Source: Phenylobacterium sp. (GTDB lineage Bacteria > Pseudomonadota > Alphaproteobacteria > Caulobacterales > Caulobacteraceae). From it: DNA of 9,580 nucleotides. Below the pieces are notes generated by a model, which saw only the letters and a program-made list of their open reading frames with translations, was not told the origin of the DNA and made no database searches. This document shows, piece by piece, positions 1 through 6,399 of this stretch. How positions within the stretch are numbered: the first letter of the stretch is position 1; each line of letters opens with the position of its first letter. Location: the NCBI GenBank assembly GCA_028290925.1, contig JAQGIX010000408.1, forward strand, positions 1 through 9,580. The letters run 5' to 3'. Both the position numbers and the translations under genes were made by a program.

Positions 1-463
1 TGGGGAGGGCAAGGGGAAGCCCGATCTCTTTGGCGACCCTCTGGATGAGGGCCTCGACCGGTTCGTCCGGGTCGGCGAGGTCTTCGGATTCCAGGCGCTC
101 GTCGAGCAGCTTGAAGACGTCGAGCTGTTCGTCGTCTTCCACCTCGTCCCAGATCAGCGCCTCGACGGCGCCGCGGATGCGGGCCTTGCGGGCCGCCACG
201 CGCCGGGCGGTGATCTCGTCGGCGCGGTCCGTCTCGAGGCGGGCCTCGCGCCGGGCGTCGCGCCGCAGCTTGGCTTCCAGCGCCAGGGTCTGGCGCAGCG
301 CCCGGCCCATGCGGTGGAAGGCCAGGCTGAGCGCCTGCTTCTGCTCAGGGGTCTCGGCGGCCAGCGCGCAGGCCTGCAGGTCTTCGGCCAGGCTGGCCGC
401 CTGCTCCGCGAAGCGGGCCAGGAGCCGGCCGTGCCGCTCCATCATCTCGGTGTCGCTGTCCAT
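1..463 (-). CDS. Hypothetical charged helical protein (partial, C-terminus outside window)
   Basis: An open minus-strand frame of 154 codons runs off the left edge without a stop, so the protein is incomplete. I do not recognise a family. The sequence is rich in Ala, Arg, Glu and Leu with almost no Gly or Pro up to about residue 130, so it should be mainly helical. Residues 60-100 are a very basic stretch (repeated RR and AR pairs) that could form a coiled coil. Residues 105-135 turn strongly acidic (WDEVEDDEQLD). There is no signal peptide or membrane segment. The chosen ATG (463) has no Shine-Dalgarno sequence and follows a T-rich tract. An in-frame ATG six codons upstream (481) would add only Phe and Ser residues, and Met7 or Met8 are also possible starts. 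It is divergent from the aminotransferase gene. A cytoplasmic role is likely; the function is unknown. Confidence 0.7.
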   Translation of the reverse strand, partial: MDSDTEMMERHGRLLARFAEQAASLAEDLQACALAAETPEQKQALSLAFHRMGRALRQTLALEAKLRRDARREARLETDRADEITARRVAARKARIRGAVEALIWDEVEDDEQLDVFKLLDERLESEDLADPDEPVEALIQRVAKEIGLPLALP

Positions 464-685
464 AGAAAAAAAGAAGAACATAGAAGCGGCCGGGAGTCAA
501 GCTTTCGTGCGGAAAAAATTCGCCTCAGGGTGGCGATTCTGCGTGCGGCTTGGGCATGTGCGGCCTCCCGAGGCTGTCGGCGCCGATTCCGGTTGCCCGC
601 CGCCAAGCTTGCTCCGCAGCGTCCGGAACGCACCCGCGAGCGCAGGCCAAGGCGACCGCCGCCGCGACGACAGAAGGACGAGCCC

Positions 686-1915
686 GTGACCGTGACCCGC
701 GTGACCGAACCCAGCGCCGAGCCTTCCCGGATGGCCCGCCGCGCCTTCCTGCAGGCCGCAGCCGTGGTGGCCGCCGCCGGCCCGATCATGACCGAAGCCA
801 CCCTGGCCCAGGCCAAGATGGCCTCCCAGCGCTTCGGCGTGCTGCCTCCGGACGCGGTGATCATCAACGCCAACGAGAACCCGCTCGGACCCTGCCAGGC
901 CGCCTGCGAGGCGATCACCAAGATCCTGCCGCTGGGCGGCCGCTACGACCGCATGGGCGAGCTGGACGCGCTGACCAACGAATACGCCGCCCTGCACGGC
1001 CTGAAGCCGGAGAACATCGCCTTCTACGCCGGCTCCTCGGAGCCGCTGCACTACACGACGCTGGCCTTCACCTCGCCGACCAGGAGCCTGGTCATGGCCG
1101 ATCCGTCCTACGAGTCGGCCGCCGCCGCGGCGCAGGTTTCCAAGGCGAAGGTCTACAAGGTGCCGCTGACCGCCACCTTCGCCCACGACGTCAAGAAGAT
1201 GGTCGCCGCCGACCCGGCCGCCGGCCTGATCTACATCGTCAACCCGAACAACCCGACGGGCACCATCACGCCGCGCGAAGAGATCCTCTGGGCGCTGGAG
1301 AACAAGCCGGCCGGATCGATCCTGCTGGTGGACGAGGCCTACATCCACCTCTCCGACGAGCAGCACGTGCTGGACCAGGTGGCGGCGGGCAAGGACCTCA
1401 TCGTGCTGCGCACCTTCTCCAAGATCTACGGCATGGCCGGCATCCGCTGCGGCGTGGCGATCGCCCGCCCGGACCTCCTGGAGAAGCTGACACCCTACTA
1501 CCAGAACGCCATGCCGGTGACGGCGCTGGCCGCGGCGCGCGCCTCGCTGGCCGACAAGGCGCTGATCCCGACCCGCAAGAAGTGGATCGCCGACAGCCGC
1601 GTCGAGACCATCGCCTGGCTCAAGGCCCAGGGCTACAAGCCGATCGGCGACTCGCACTCCAACTGCTTCATGATCGAGACCGGCCGCCCGGCGAAGAGCG
1701 TGATCGCCGGCATGCAGAAGCAGAACGTCTACATCGGCCGCATCTGGCCGGTCTGGCCCAACGCCGTGCGCATCTCGGTGGGCACGCCGGAGGACATGGC
1801 CAAGTTCCGGACCGCCTTCAAGACGGTGATGGACGCCCCGGCCCTGACGGCGGCCGAGCCGCGGGCCGGCTCGCGCGGGCCGGTGGGGATGAGCCGCTCG
1901 AAGTTCCTGTCGTAG
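686..1915 (+). CDS. Tat-exported HisC-type PLP-dependent aminotransferase
   Basis: A 409-residue fold-type I aminotransferase of the histidinol-phosphate aminotransferase (HisC) group. Visible motifs: substrate-entry segment NANENPLG (61-68), NPNNPTGT (186-193), VDEAY with the PLP-pyridine Asp216, SKIYGMAGIRCG with the Schiff-base Lys246, and RISVGT with carboxylate-binding Arg362. The N-terminus carries a Tat-like signal: twin Arg18-Arg19 in ARRAFLQ, an Ala/Val-rich hydrophobic run (24-34), and a possible AQA cleavage site near residue 43. Export already folded with PLP is therefore likely. The GTG start at 686 is chosen because AGAAGGA (672-678) lies 7 bases upstream; in-frame GTGs at 692 and 701 are alternatives. 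No other histidine-synthesis genes are nearby, so a housekeeping HisC role is doubtful and the substrate is unknown. Its stop lies one base from the convergent soxR stop. Confidence 0.88.
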   Translation: MTVTRVTEPSAEPSRMARRAFLQAAAVVAAAGPIMTEATLAQAKMASQRFGVLPPDAVIINANENPLGPCQAACEAITKILPLGGRYDRMGELDALTNEYAALHGLKPENIAFYAGSSEPLHYTTLAFTSPTRSLVMADPSYESAAAAAQVSKAKVYKVPLTATFAHDVKKMVAADPAAGLIYIVNPNNPTGTITPREEILWALENKPAGSILLVDEAYIHLSDEQHVLDQVAAGKDLIVLRTFSKIYGMAGIRCGVAIARPDLLEKLTPYYQNAMPVTALAAARASLADKALIPTRKKWIADSRVETIAWLKAQGYKPIGDSHSNCFMIETGRPAKSVIAGMQKQNVYIGRIWPVWPNAVRISVGTPEDMAKFRTAFKTVMDAPALTAAEPRAGSRGPVGMSRSKFLS

Positions 1916-1916
1916 G

Positions 1917-2381
1917 TCAACGGGGCGGCGATTCTTCGCGCTCGGCGAGCACGAACCGCGGTCCCGGGCCGGCGCGTCCGGCGCGGTCGTCGGGATTGTA
2001 GAGCGCGCACTTGGCGAGCGACAGGCAGCCGCAGCCAATGCAGCCGTCGAGCTTGTCACGGGTCCGCTGCAGCATGGCGATCCTGGCGTCCAGGCCGCCG
2101 CGGACATGCTCGCTGATGCGCCGCCAGTCTGCTTGCGTCGGCGCGCGGTCCAGCGGCAGCGTCGCCAGCTCCGCCTCGATCTCCGCCAGGGTGAGGCCGA
2201 GCTGCTGGGCGATCAGGGCGAAGGACAGCCGCCGGATGTCCGAGCGCAGGAAGCGCCGCTGGTTGCCGCCGGTGCGGACCGCGCGAACCAGGCCGCGACC
2301 CTCGTAGAACCGTATCGCCGAGACCGAGAGCCCGGTGCGCTGGGCGAGCTCGCCGATGGACAGCAGTCGGTCCGGCGTCAT
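1917..2381 (-). CDS. soxR: Redox-sensitive transcriptional activator SoxR
   Basis: A 154-residue MerR-family regulator. The N-terminal winged helix-turn-helix (about 6-75) begins SIGELAQRTGLSVSAIRFYEGRGL, shown here only as the family signature around residues 8-31. A dimerisation helix follows (about 85-112). The cluster CIGCGCLSLAKC provides Cys114, Cys117, Cys119 and Cys125, the CX2CXCX5C pattern that binds the [2Fe-2S] cluster in SoxR. Length matches the family (about 150). In SoxR, oxidation of the cluster by redox-cycling compounds twists the bound promoter and activates transcription. The ATG at 2381 is preceded by AAGGA (complement of 2391-2395) nine bases upstream. A SoxR box lies 31-48 bases upstream, shared with the divergent VOC gene, so that gene is the probable target and autoregulation is possible. 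Confidence 0.96.
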   Translation of the reverse strand: MTPDRLLSIGELAQRTGLSVSAIRFYEGRGLVRAVRTGGNQRRFLRSDIRRLSFALIAQQLGLTLAEIEAELATLPLDRAPTQADWRRISEHVRGGLDARIAMLQRTRDKLDGCIGCGCLSLAKCALYNPDDRAGRAGPGPRFVLAEREESPPR

Positions 2382-2407
2382 CTGGCCTTGTCCTTCAACT
2401 TAAGAGC

Positions 2408-2438
2408 TTGACCTCAAGTTAGCTTGAGGTTGTAGGCC
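2408..2438 (+). promoter_or_regulatory. Candidate SoxR-dependent promoter of the VOC gene
   Basis: TTGACC (2408-2413) is a good -35 hexamer. With the 19-base spacer typical of MerR/SoxR-activated promoters the -10 would be TAGGCC (2433-2438), a weak match; a 17-base spacer gives TGTAGG (2431-2436). The SoxR box fills the spacer, as in known SoxR promoters. The predicted transcript would start near 2445 with a leader of about 37 bases. The -35 and the operator are seen; the exact -10 is inference. Confidence 0.5.
2412..2429. promoter_or_regulatory. SoxR box (SoxR operator)
   Basis: CCTCAAGTTAGCTTGAGG is an 18-base inverted repeat that is symmetric except at the central pair. It matches the SoxR operator as I recall it (CCTCAAGTTAACTTGAGG) at all but one central base. 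It lies between soxR and the divergent VOC gene, overlapping a -35 hexamer, which is where SoxR binds its targets. Confidence 0.88.
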
Positions 2439-2481
2439 CGGCAAGAGCGCGATCCCGCGCGCTGAAAAAAGGACAAGACCG

Positions 2482-2862
2482 ATGCCCTCATCACGACTGG
2501 AGCACGTGAACGTCACGGTGGCCGATCCCACCCAGGCGGCGAAGCTGATGCAGGACCTGTTCGGCTGGCAGGTGCGCTGGGAGGGGCCGGCGCTGAATGG
2601 CGGCCATACGATCCATGTGGGCTCCGACAGCCAGTACCTGGCGCTCTACGCGCCCCACGTGGGCGCCGGACAGGCGGCGGAGTTCGCCAGGAGCCGCCCG
2701 CTGAACCATATCGGCGTGGAGGTGGACGACCTTGACGCGGCGGAGCAGCGGGTGGCGGCCGCGGGCCTCAGGCCGTTCGGCCACGGCGACTACGAGCCGG
2801 GCCGGCGGTTCTATTTCCTCGACCCCAACGGCATCAAATACGAGGTGGTCAGCTACCGTTGA
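2482..2862 (+). CDS. VOC family protein (glyoxalase/bleomycin-resistance fold)
   Basis: A 126-residue single-domain vicinal-oxygen-chelate protein. It has the paired beta-alpha-beta-beta-beta modules of the fold: the first starts at LEHVNVTVAD (6-15), the second at NHIGVEVDDLD (75-85), and it ends with FLDPNGIKYEVV (112-123). His8, His76 and Glu121 sit where VOC enzymes place metal ligands, so a metal-dependent activity is plausible, though some family members only bind and sequester drugs. The ATG at 2482 has AAAAGGA (2467-2473) upstream. No signal peptide, so cytoplasmic. The SoxR box in its promoter suggests induction by redox-active compounds and a role in detoxifying or sequestering them or their products (inference). 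The substrate cannot be told from sequence. Confidence 0.88.
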   Translation: MPSSRLEHVNVTVADPTQAAKLMQDLFGWQVRWEGPALNGGHTIHVGSDSQYLALYAPHVGAGQAAEFARSRPLNHIGVEVDDLDAAEQRVAAAGLRPFGHGDYEPGRRFYFLDPNGIKYEVVSYR

Positions 2863-2875
2863 TGGACGAGGGCGA

Positions 2876-2893
2876 CCCCGGACGAGGCCGGGG
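2876..2893 (+). terminator. Weak hairpin after the VOC gene
   Basis: CCCCGG (2876-2881) and CCGGGG (2888-2893) form a perfect 6-pair stem with a 6-base loop, 13 bases after the VOC stop codon. There is no T tract, so it is at best a weak or factor-assisted terminator, and in such GC-rich DNA it could be chance. Confidence 0.3.
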
Positions 2894-2904
2894 CGAGATG
2901 GGGA

Positions 2905-2951
2905 TTGACGGGTCCGATCGATCGTGTAATTAACACACTGGTTATTTAACA
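2905..2951 (+). promoter_or_regulatory. arsR-operon promoter with tandem operator-like repeats
   Basis: TTGACG (2905-2910) is a likely -35; TAATTA (2927-2932) is a possible -10 at 16 bases. Overlapping the -10 is the near-palindrome GTGTAATTAACAC (2924-2936), with one mismatched pair around its centre. A related copy, GGTTATTTAACA (2940-2951), lies 16 bases on; it matches GTGTAATTAACA at 9 of 12 positions. This AT-rich island in GC-rich DNA is a good candidate site for autorepression by the ArsR-family protein encoded just downstream. Confidence 0.5.
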
Positions 2952-2960
2952 GGATCGCTA

Positions 2961-3338
2961 ATGACACCCGATCTCGACCCGATCAGCGCCACCCTGTCGG
3001 CCCTGGCCGACCCCACGCGGCGCGCCATCCTGGCGCGGCTGAGCGAGGGCGAGGCGACGCCGGGCGAGCTGGCGGCGCCGTTCGACATCAGCCTGCCGGC
3101 CATCTCGCGGCACCTGAAGGTGCTGGAGAGCGCCGGCCTGATCTCGCGCGGCCGCACCGCCCAGTGGCGGCCGTGCCGGCTGGAGGCCGAGCCGCTGCAG
3201 GCCCTGGACGGCTGGCTGGAGCGCTACCGCCGGTTCTGGGACGCCAGCTTCGACAAGATGGACGCCTACCTGGCCGAGCTGAAGACCAAAGAGGCGAAGG
3301 ACCAAGCCCCCGAAGGAGACGACGATGCCGCTGGATAA
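2961..3338 (+). CDS. ArsR/SmtB-family winged-helix repressor
   Basis: A 125-residue DNA-binding protein. The winged helix-turn-helix spans about residues 8-75: LSALADPTRRAILARL (12-27) is the typical first helix pair, and SLPAISRHLKVLESAGLI (44-61) holds the recognition helix. The metal-binding Cys box of metal sensors is absent, the only Cys being Cys72, so it belongs to the non-metal ArsR type that commonly accompanies AHSA1/SRPBCC genes. The tail (108-125) is charged and probably disordered. The ATG at 2961 has AGGA (2951-2954) 6 bases upstream. It overlaps the next gene by 14 bases, indicating one operon with translational coupling. It probably represses its own operon through the repeats upstream; the inducer is unknown. 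Confidence 0.9.
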   Translation: MTPDLDPISATLSALADPTRRAILARLSEGEATPGELAAPFDISLPAISRHLKVLESAGLISRGRTAQWRPCRLEAEPLQALDGWLERYRRFWDASFDKMDAYLAELKTKEAKDQAPEGDDDAAG

Positions 3339-4446
3339 TTCCGAACTGCGCGACGACGAGCTGCTGATCACCCGCACCTTCGAGGCCCCGCCGGCCCTGG
3401 TGTTCCGGCTGTGGTCGCAGGCCCAGCACATGCAGCGCTGGCTGGGGCCCAAGGGCTTCACCTGCACCCATTGCGAGATGGACTTCCGCCCGGGCGGCAA
3501 GTGGCTGGCCTGCATCGAGTCCGAACAGAGCGGCCCTTTGTGGATGGGCGGCGAATTCCACGAGATCGAGCCCGACCGGCGCATCGCCTTCAGCTTCGGC
3601 GACCGCGACCCGGCCGCCAACATCCACCCCTCGACCGAGGTGGTGGTGACCTTCACCGACCGCGACGGCGGGACCCTGCAGACCTTCCACCAGACCGGCT
3701 TCCCGACCGCGGCCTTCCGCGACGGCCACATCGTCGGCTGGACGTCGGCCTTCGAGAAGGCCGAGGCCTATGCCCGCGACCTGGCCGAGGTCTCGACGCC
3801 GGTGGTCTCGGCCTTCCGCTGGGTCCCGGAGTTCGCCCGCGGCCAGGTGCGCGACCTGCGGGTCCGCTGGGCGCTGGAGGAGGCGGGACGGCCCTATCTC
3901 ACCCAGCTGCTCGAACGCGGCGAGCAGGGCCAGCCCGGCTATCGGGCGCTGCAGCCCTTCGGCCAGGTGCCGGCCTACCGCGAGGACGGGATCGCGCTGT
4001 TCGAATCCGGGGCCATCGTGCTGCACATCGGCGAGACCAGCGCGGCGCTGATGCCGCAGGACCGGGAAGGCCGCGCGCGGGCCATGGTCTGGCTATTGGC
4101 GGCGCTGAACTCGGTGGAGACCGTGGTCCAGCAGCTGGGCGAGATCGACGCCTTCCACTCCGGCGAGGCCTGGGCGCAGGCCCGCCGGCCGGCGGTGGTG
4201 GAGCGGGTCCGGAAGCGGCTCGGCGAACTGGCGCAGGCGCTGGGCGACAAGGACTATCTGGAGGGCGAGTTCACGCTCGGCGACCTGATGATGGCCTCGG
4301 TGCTGCGGATCATCGACGATACCGACCTGGTGGCCGGCGAACCGCGGCTGAAGGCCTACCTCGCCCGCTGCGAGGCGCGCCCGGCGTTCCAGCGGGCGCT
4401 GGCCGCCCACCTGGCCGATTTCACGGCGGACCCGCCGCCTCAGTAG
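3325..4446 (+). CDS. AHSA1/SRPBCC domain fused to glutathione S-transferase
   Basis: One uninterrupted 373-codon frame encodes two full domains. Residues about 10-153 are an AHSA1-type SRPBCC (START-like) domain: ITRTFEAPPALVFRLW (15-30), RWLGPKGFTCTHCEMDFRPGGKW (38-60 region), and the end motif GWTSAFEKAEAYA (138-150). Residues about 158-370 are a GST: the thioredoxin-fold half has RDLRVRWALEEAG (176-188), cis-Pro216 in GQVPAY, and Glu227-Ser228 for binding the glutathione gamma-glutamyl group; the helical half has the N-capping segment FTLGD (316-320). No obvious catalytic Tyr, Ser or Cys is seen at the start of the first GST helix. GAAGGAG (3312-3318) precedes the ATG by 6 bases. Standalone AHSA1 proteins are about 150 residues, so this is a fusion, probably by loss of the stop codon between two genes. 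Cytoplasmic; conjugation or detoxification is inferred, with the substrate unknown. Confidence 0.88.
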   Translation: MPLDNSELRDDELLITRTFEAPPALVFRLWSQAQHMQRWLGPKGFTCTHCEMDFRPGGKWLACIESEQSGPLWMGGEFHEIEPDRRIAFSFGDRDPAANIHPSTEVVVTFTDRDGGTLQTFHQTGFPTAAFRDGHIVGWTSAFEKAEAYARDLAEVSTPVVSAFRWVPEFARGQVRDLRVRWALEEAGRPYLTQLLERGEQGQPGYRALQPFGQVPAYREDGIALFESGAIVLHIGETSAALMPQDREGRARAMVWLLAALNSVETVVQQLGEIDAFHSGEAWAQARRPAVVERVRKRLGELAQALGDKDYLEGEFTLGDLMMASVLRIIDDTDLVAGEPRLKAYLARCEARPAFQRALAAHLADFTADPPPQ

Positions 4447-5255
4447 GGGTTCCTGGCCATCAGTTCGGCGTCCTTGGCGCAGGCGGCGGGATCCGGTGCG
4501 GGTCCCGCTTGCCGCGCGGCGGCGACCTCGGCGCGGGCGGCGTCGAGGTCCGAGCGGAATTGCGCATTCCCATGCAGGGCGGCGACCAGGATTGCGCCGT
4601 TGTCGCGGCCGGCCTCGACGGCGCTCAGCGAATGGACGCCGCAGACCAGGCGGTTCTCGCCGAACGCCCGGGCGCGGATCAGGATCGGCGCGGCGCGGTC
4701 GGGGGCGAGCTCGGCCATGATCAGCCCCACCGCCCAGCTCCAGGTGTTGTGGCCTGACGGATAGTCCGGGCTGGCGGCCAGCGCCGGATCCCTGGGCAGG
4801 CAGATCGCGCCTTCGTCGCGCAGGTAGGGGCGGGGCCGCTTGTAGATGTCCTTCGGCCGGTTGGTGACGCGGCTGGCGTCGGGGCCGACCTTGGCGATCA
4901 GCGCCAGGGTGCGCGGCGCGGTCTTCGGCGTCAGCTCGACGCCCAGCGCGCAGGCCAGGTCCTTGACGATGCCGGCGGAGTTGGCGTCGTTCTGCGCCAT
5001 CGGCCAGCGGGGCTGGTTCTCGTAGGCGCGGGTGGCGCGGTAGATGGCCCGGTCGGCCAGGTCGCGGGGATCGCCCGGCGTGGGCGCGGGCGGCAGGACG
5101 GCGTAGGTGTCGGGGACGGCGGCGCCCAGGTAGCCCGGCGCCGGCCCGGCGGGGCCCATGGGCGGGGCGGCCAGCCTGGCCTGCTGGGCGGCCGCGCCGC
5201 CGACCACCAGGATGACGGCGGTCCCCACCGCCAGCGCGCCAAGCTTCAACCGCAT
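4440..5255 (-). CDS. Class A nonspecific acid phosphatase (PAP2 superfamily), secreted
   Basis: A 271-residue PAP2-fold phosphatase of the class A bacterial acid phosphatase (PhoN-like) type. The signature KX6RP-PSGH-SRX5HX3D is recognisable: Lys135 and Arg142-Pro143, PSGH at 166-169, Arg202 and the nucleophile His208. Spacings fit the family. Two positions deviate: Ser before Arg202 is Asn201, and the Asp four residues after His208, which normally assists the nucleophile, is Ala212 (codon GCC); Glu214 lies close by. The N-terminus MRLKLGALAVG continues into a hydrophobic core and AAA-QQ cleavage site near residue 23, so it is periplasmic. The ATG at 5255 is chosen because the signal peptide begins there and GGGAG lies 7 bases upstream; a TTG at 5309 would add an unlikely 18-residue extension. 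Its stop overlaps the stop of the convergent GST fusion. Confidence 0.88.
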   Translation of the reverse strand: MRLKLGALAVGTAVILVVGGAAAQQARLAAPPMGPAGPAPGYLGAAVPDTYAVLPPAPTPGDPRDLADRAIYRATRAYENQPRWPMAQNDANSAGIVKDLACALGVELTPKTAPRTLALIAKVGPDASRVTNRPKDIYKRPRPYLRDEGAICLPRDPALAASPDYPSGHNTWSWAVGLIMAELAPDRAAPILIRARAFGENRLVCGVHSLSAVEAGRDNGAILVAALHGNAQFRSDLDAARAEVAAARQAGPAPDPAACAKDAELMARNPY

Positions 5256-5323
5256 GTCCGAACTCCCACGACCAGGGCTCCGTGTCGCAGAGCTGTGCGG
5301 CGGATTCAACCGCGAGCGGCGCA

Positions 5324-5341
5324 GCGCCCCCGAAGGGGCGC
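5324..5341 (-). terminator. UUCG-loop hairpin terminator after the DHS-like gene
   Basis: GCGCCCC (5324-5330) and GGGGCGC (5335-5341) form a perfect 7-pair stem around four bases that read UUCG in minus-strand RNA, an exceptionally stable tetraloop. It begins 5 bases after the stop codon of the deoxyhypusine-synthase-like gene and separates it from the acid phosphatase gene. There is no U tract, as is common for hairpins in GC-rich genomes, so it may instead protect the mRNA 3' end. Confidence 0.6.
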
Positions 5342-5346
5342 CACGA

Positions 5347-6399
5347 TCAGGCGAACAGCTTGGCCCAGCGGGGCCTGTTGCGGGTCTTCCAGCCGCCGCG
5401 GTGCCAGGCGTCCGAGGCGATCAGCGGGACGACGGTGGTGGCTTCGGCGAACACCATCTGCTCCCAGGTGACGTCGACCTTGCCCCAGGAGCAGGCCTCC
5501 TTGAGCGTCGAGGAGGAGCAGGCGCCGTCGCGCACGTCGGCGACGGTGATCTGCACGGCGTATTTGTGCATCTCGGCCTGGTGGCCGAGGATCTCGGCGC
5601 AGACCACGGTGTCCTGGGCGAAGTTCTTCGGCACGCCGCCGCCGACCATGAACAGGCCGGTGGTCCCGGCGGCGATCTTGATGTCGGTGAGCTCGCGGAA
5701 GTCGGCGACCGAGTCGATGGTGAGATAGGGCTTGCCGGCCTTCATCCGCTCCACCTGGTGCTTGACCAGGCCGAAGCCGGCCGACGAGTCGGTGAACGCC
5801 GGGCAGAAGATCGGCACCCCCTCGGCATAGGCGGTCTGGATCAGCGAGCCGGGCTTCTTCGCATTGCCGGCCGCCAGCCACCTGCCCATCTCGTGGATGA
5901 ACTCGCGGGAGGAGTAGGGGCGCGGCTCGAGGGCCTCGCACAGGTCGTAGATCGTCGCGTCGCAGCTCTGCAGCTCCTCCTCGTCGATGTAGGTGTCGTA
6001 GATGCGGTCGATGTAGAGGTCGCGCAGGTCGCGGTCGTCGACGCCGCCGTGGGCCTGGTAGTGCTTGAAGCCCAGCGCCTCGAAGAAATCCATGTCGACG
6101 ATCGAGGCGCCGGTGGCGACGATCACGTCGATCATCCCGTACTTCACCATGTCGCGGTAGATGTGCATGCAGCCGCCGGCCGAGGTGGAGCCGGCCAGCG
6201 TCAGCCAGGTGGAGCAGGCGGTATCCTCCAGGCTCATCGACCAGATGTCGGCGGCCCGCGCCGTGTCGCGGCTGGTGAAGCTCATCCGGCGCATGGCGTC
6301 GATCACCGGCCGGGCGTCGTACTGGTCGATGGCCACGTGCTCGACGGTCTTGGCCAGCAGCTCGGCCTTGCGGTTCGACTTCTGAACGTCAGCGTTCAT
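5347..6399 (-). CDS. Deoxyhypusine synthase-like protein (probable homospermidine-type polyamine synthase)
   Basis: A 350-residue NAD-dependent enzyme of the deoxyhypusine synthase (DHS) family, full length for the group. NAD-site segments TSAGG (72-76), ATGASIVDMDFFEALG (95-110) and GGGVPK (253-258) are present. CSWGK holds Lys307, equivalent to the lysine that forms the butylimine intermediate in eukaryotic DHS; Trp305, Glu301 and Asp204 also correspond to known active-site residues. Bacteria lack eIF5A, so protein hypusination is excluded; bacterial homologues transfer the aminobutyl group to a free amine to make homospermidine or related, possibly guanidinated, polyamines. Two active-site positions differ from human DHS (see findings). 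It follows the decarboxylase gene by about 97 bases on the same strand, which supplies the likely diamine substrate. GAGGA lies 9 bases before the ATG. A stable hairpin follows the stop. Cytoplasmic. Confidence 0.9.
   Translation of the reverse strand: MNADVQKSNRKAELLAKTVEHVAIDQYDARPVIDAMRRMSFTSRDTARAADIWSMSLEDTACSTWLTLAGSTSAGGCMHIYRDMVKYGMIDVIVATGASIVDMDFFEALGFKHYQAHGGVDDRDLRDLYIDRIYDTYIDEEELQSCDATIYDLCEALEPRPYSSREFIHEMGRWLAAGNAKKPGSLIQTAYAEGVPIFCPAFTDSSAGFGLVKHQVERMKAGKPYLTIDSVADFRELTDIKIAAGTTGLFMVGGGVPKNFAQDTVVCAEILGHQAEMHKYAVQITVADVRDGACSSSTLKEACSWGKVDVTWEQMVFAEATTVVPLIASDAWHRGGWKTRNRPRWAKLFA

Noticed and set aside
520..536. Short inverted repeat TCGCC / GGCGA between the first two genes
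   Set aside because: Only 5 pairs with no link to a promoter element; expected by chance.
497..2107. Long minus-strand open frame (about 536 codons) opposite the aminotransferase
   Set aside because: It is the antisense of a gene with clear motifs; its translation is Arg/Gly/His-rich with no domain, typical of the GC-rich complementary strand.
5256..5309. TTG start at 5309 for the acid phosphatase
   Set aside because: It would put 18 polar residues before the signal peptide; ATG 5255 has a good ribosome site and starts the signal directly.
5347..6399. True deoxyhypusine synthase acting on a translation factor
   Set aside because: The neighbouring genes are bacterial and bacteria have no eIF5A; a free-polyamine synthase is the consistent reading.
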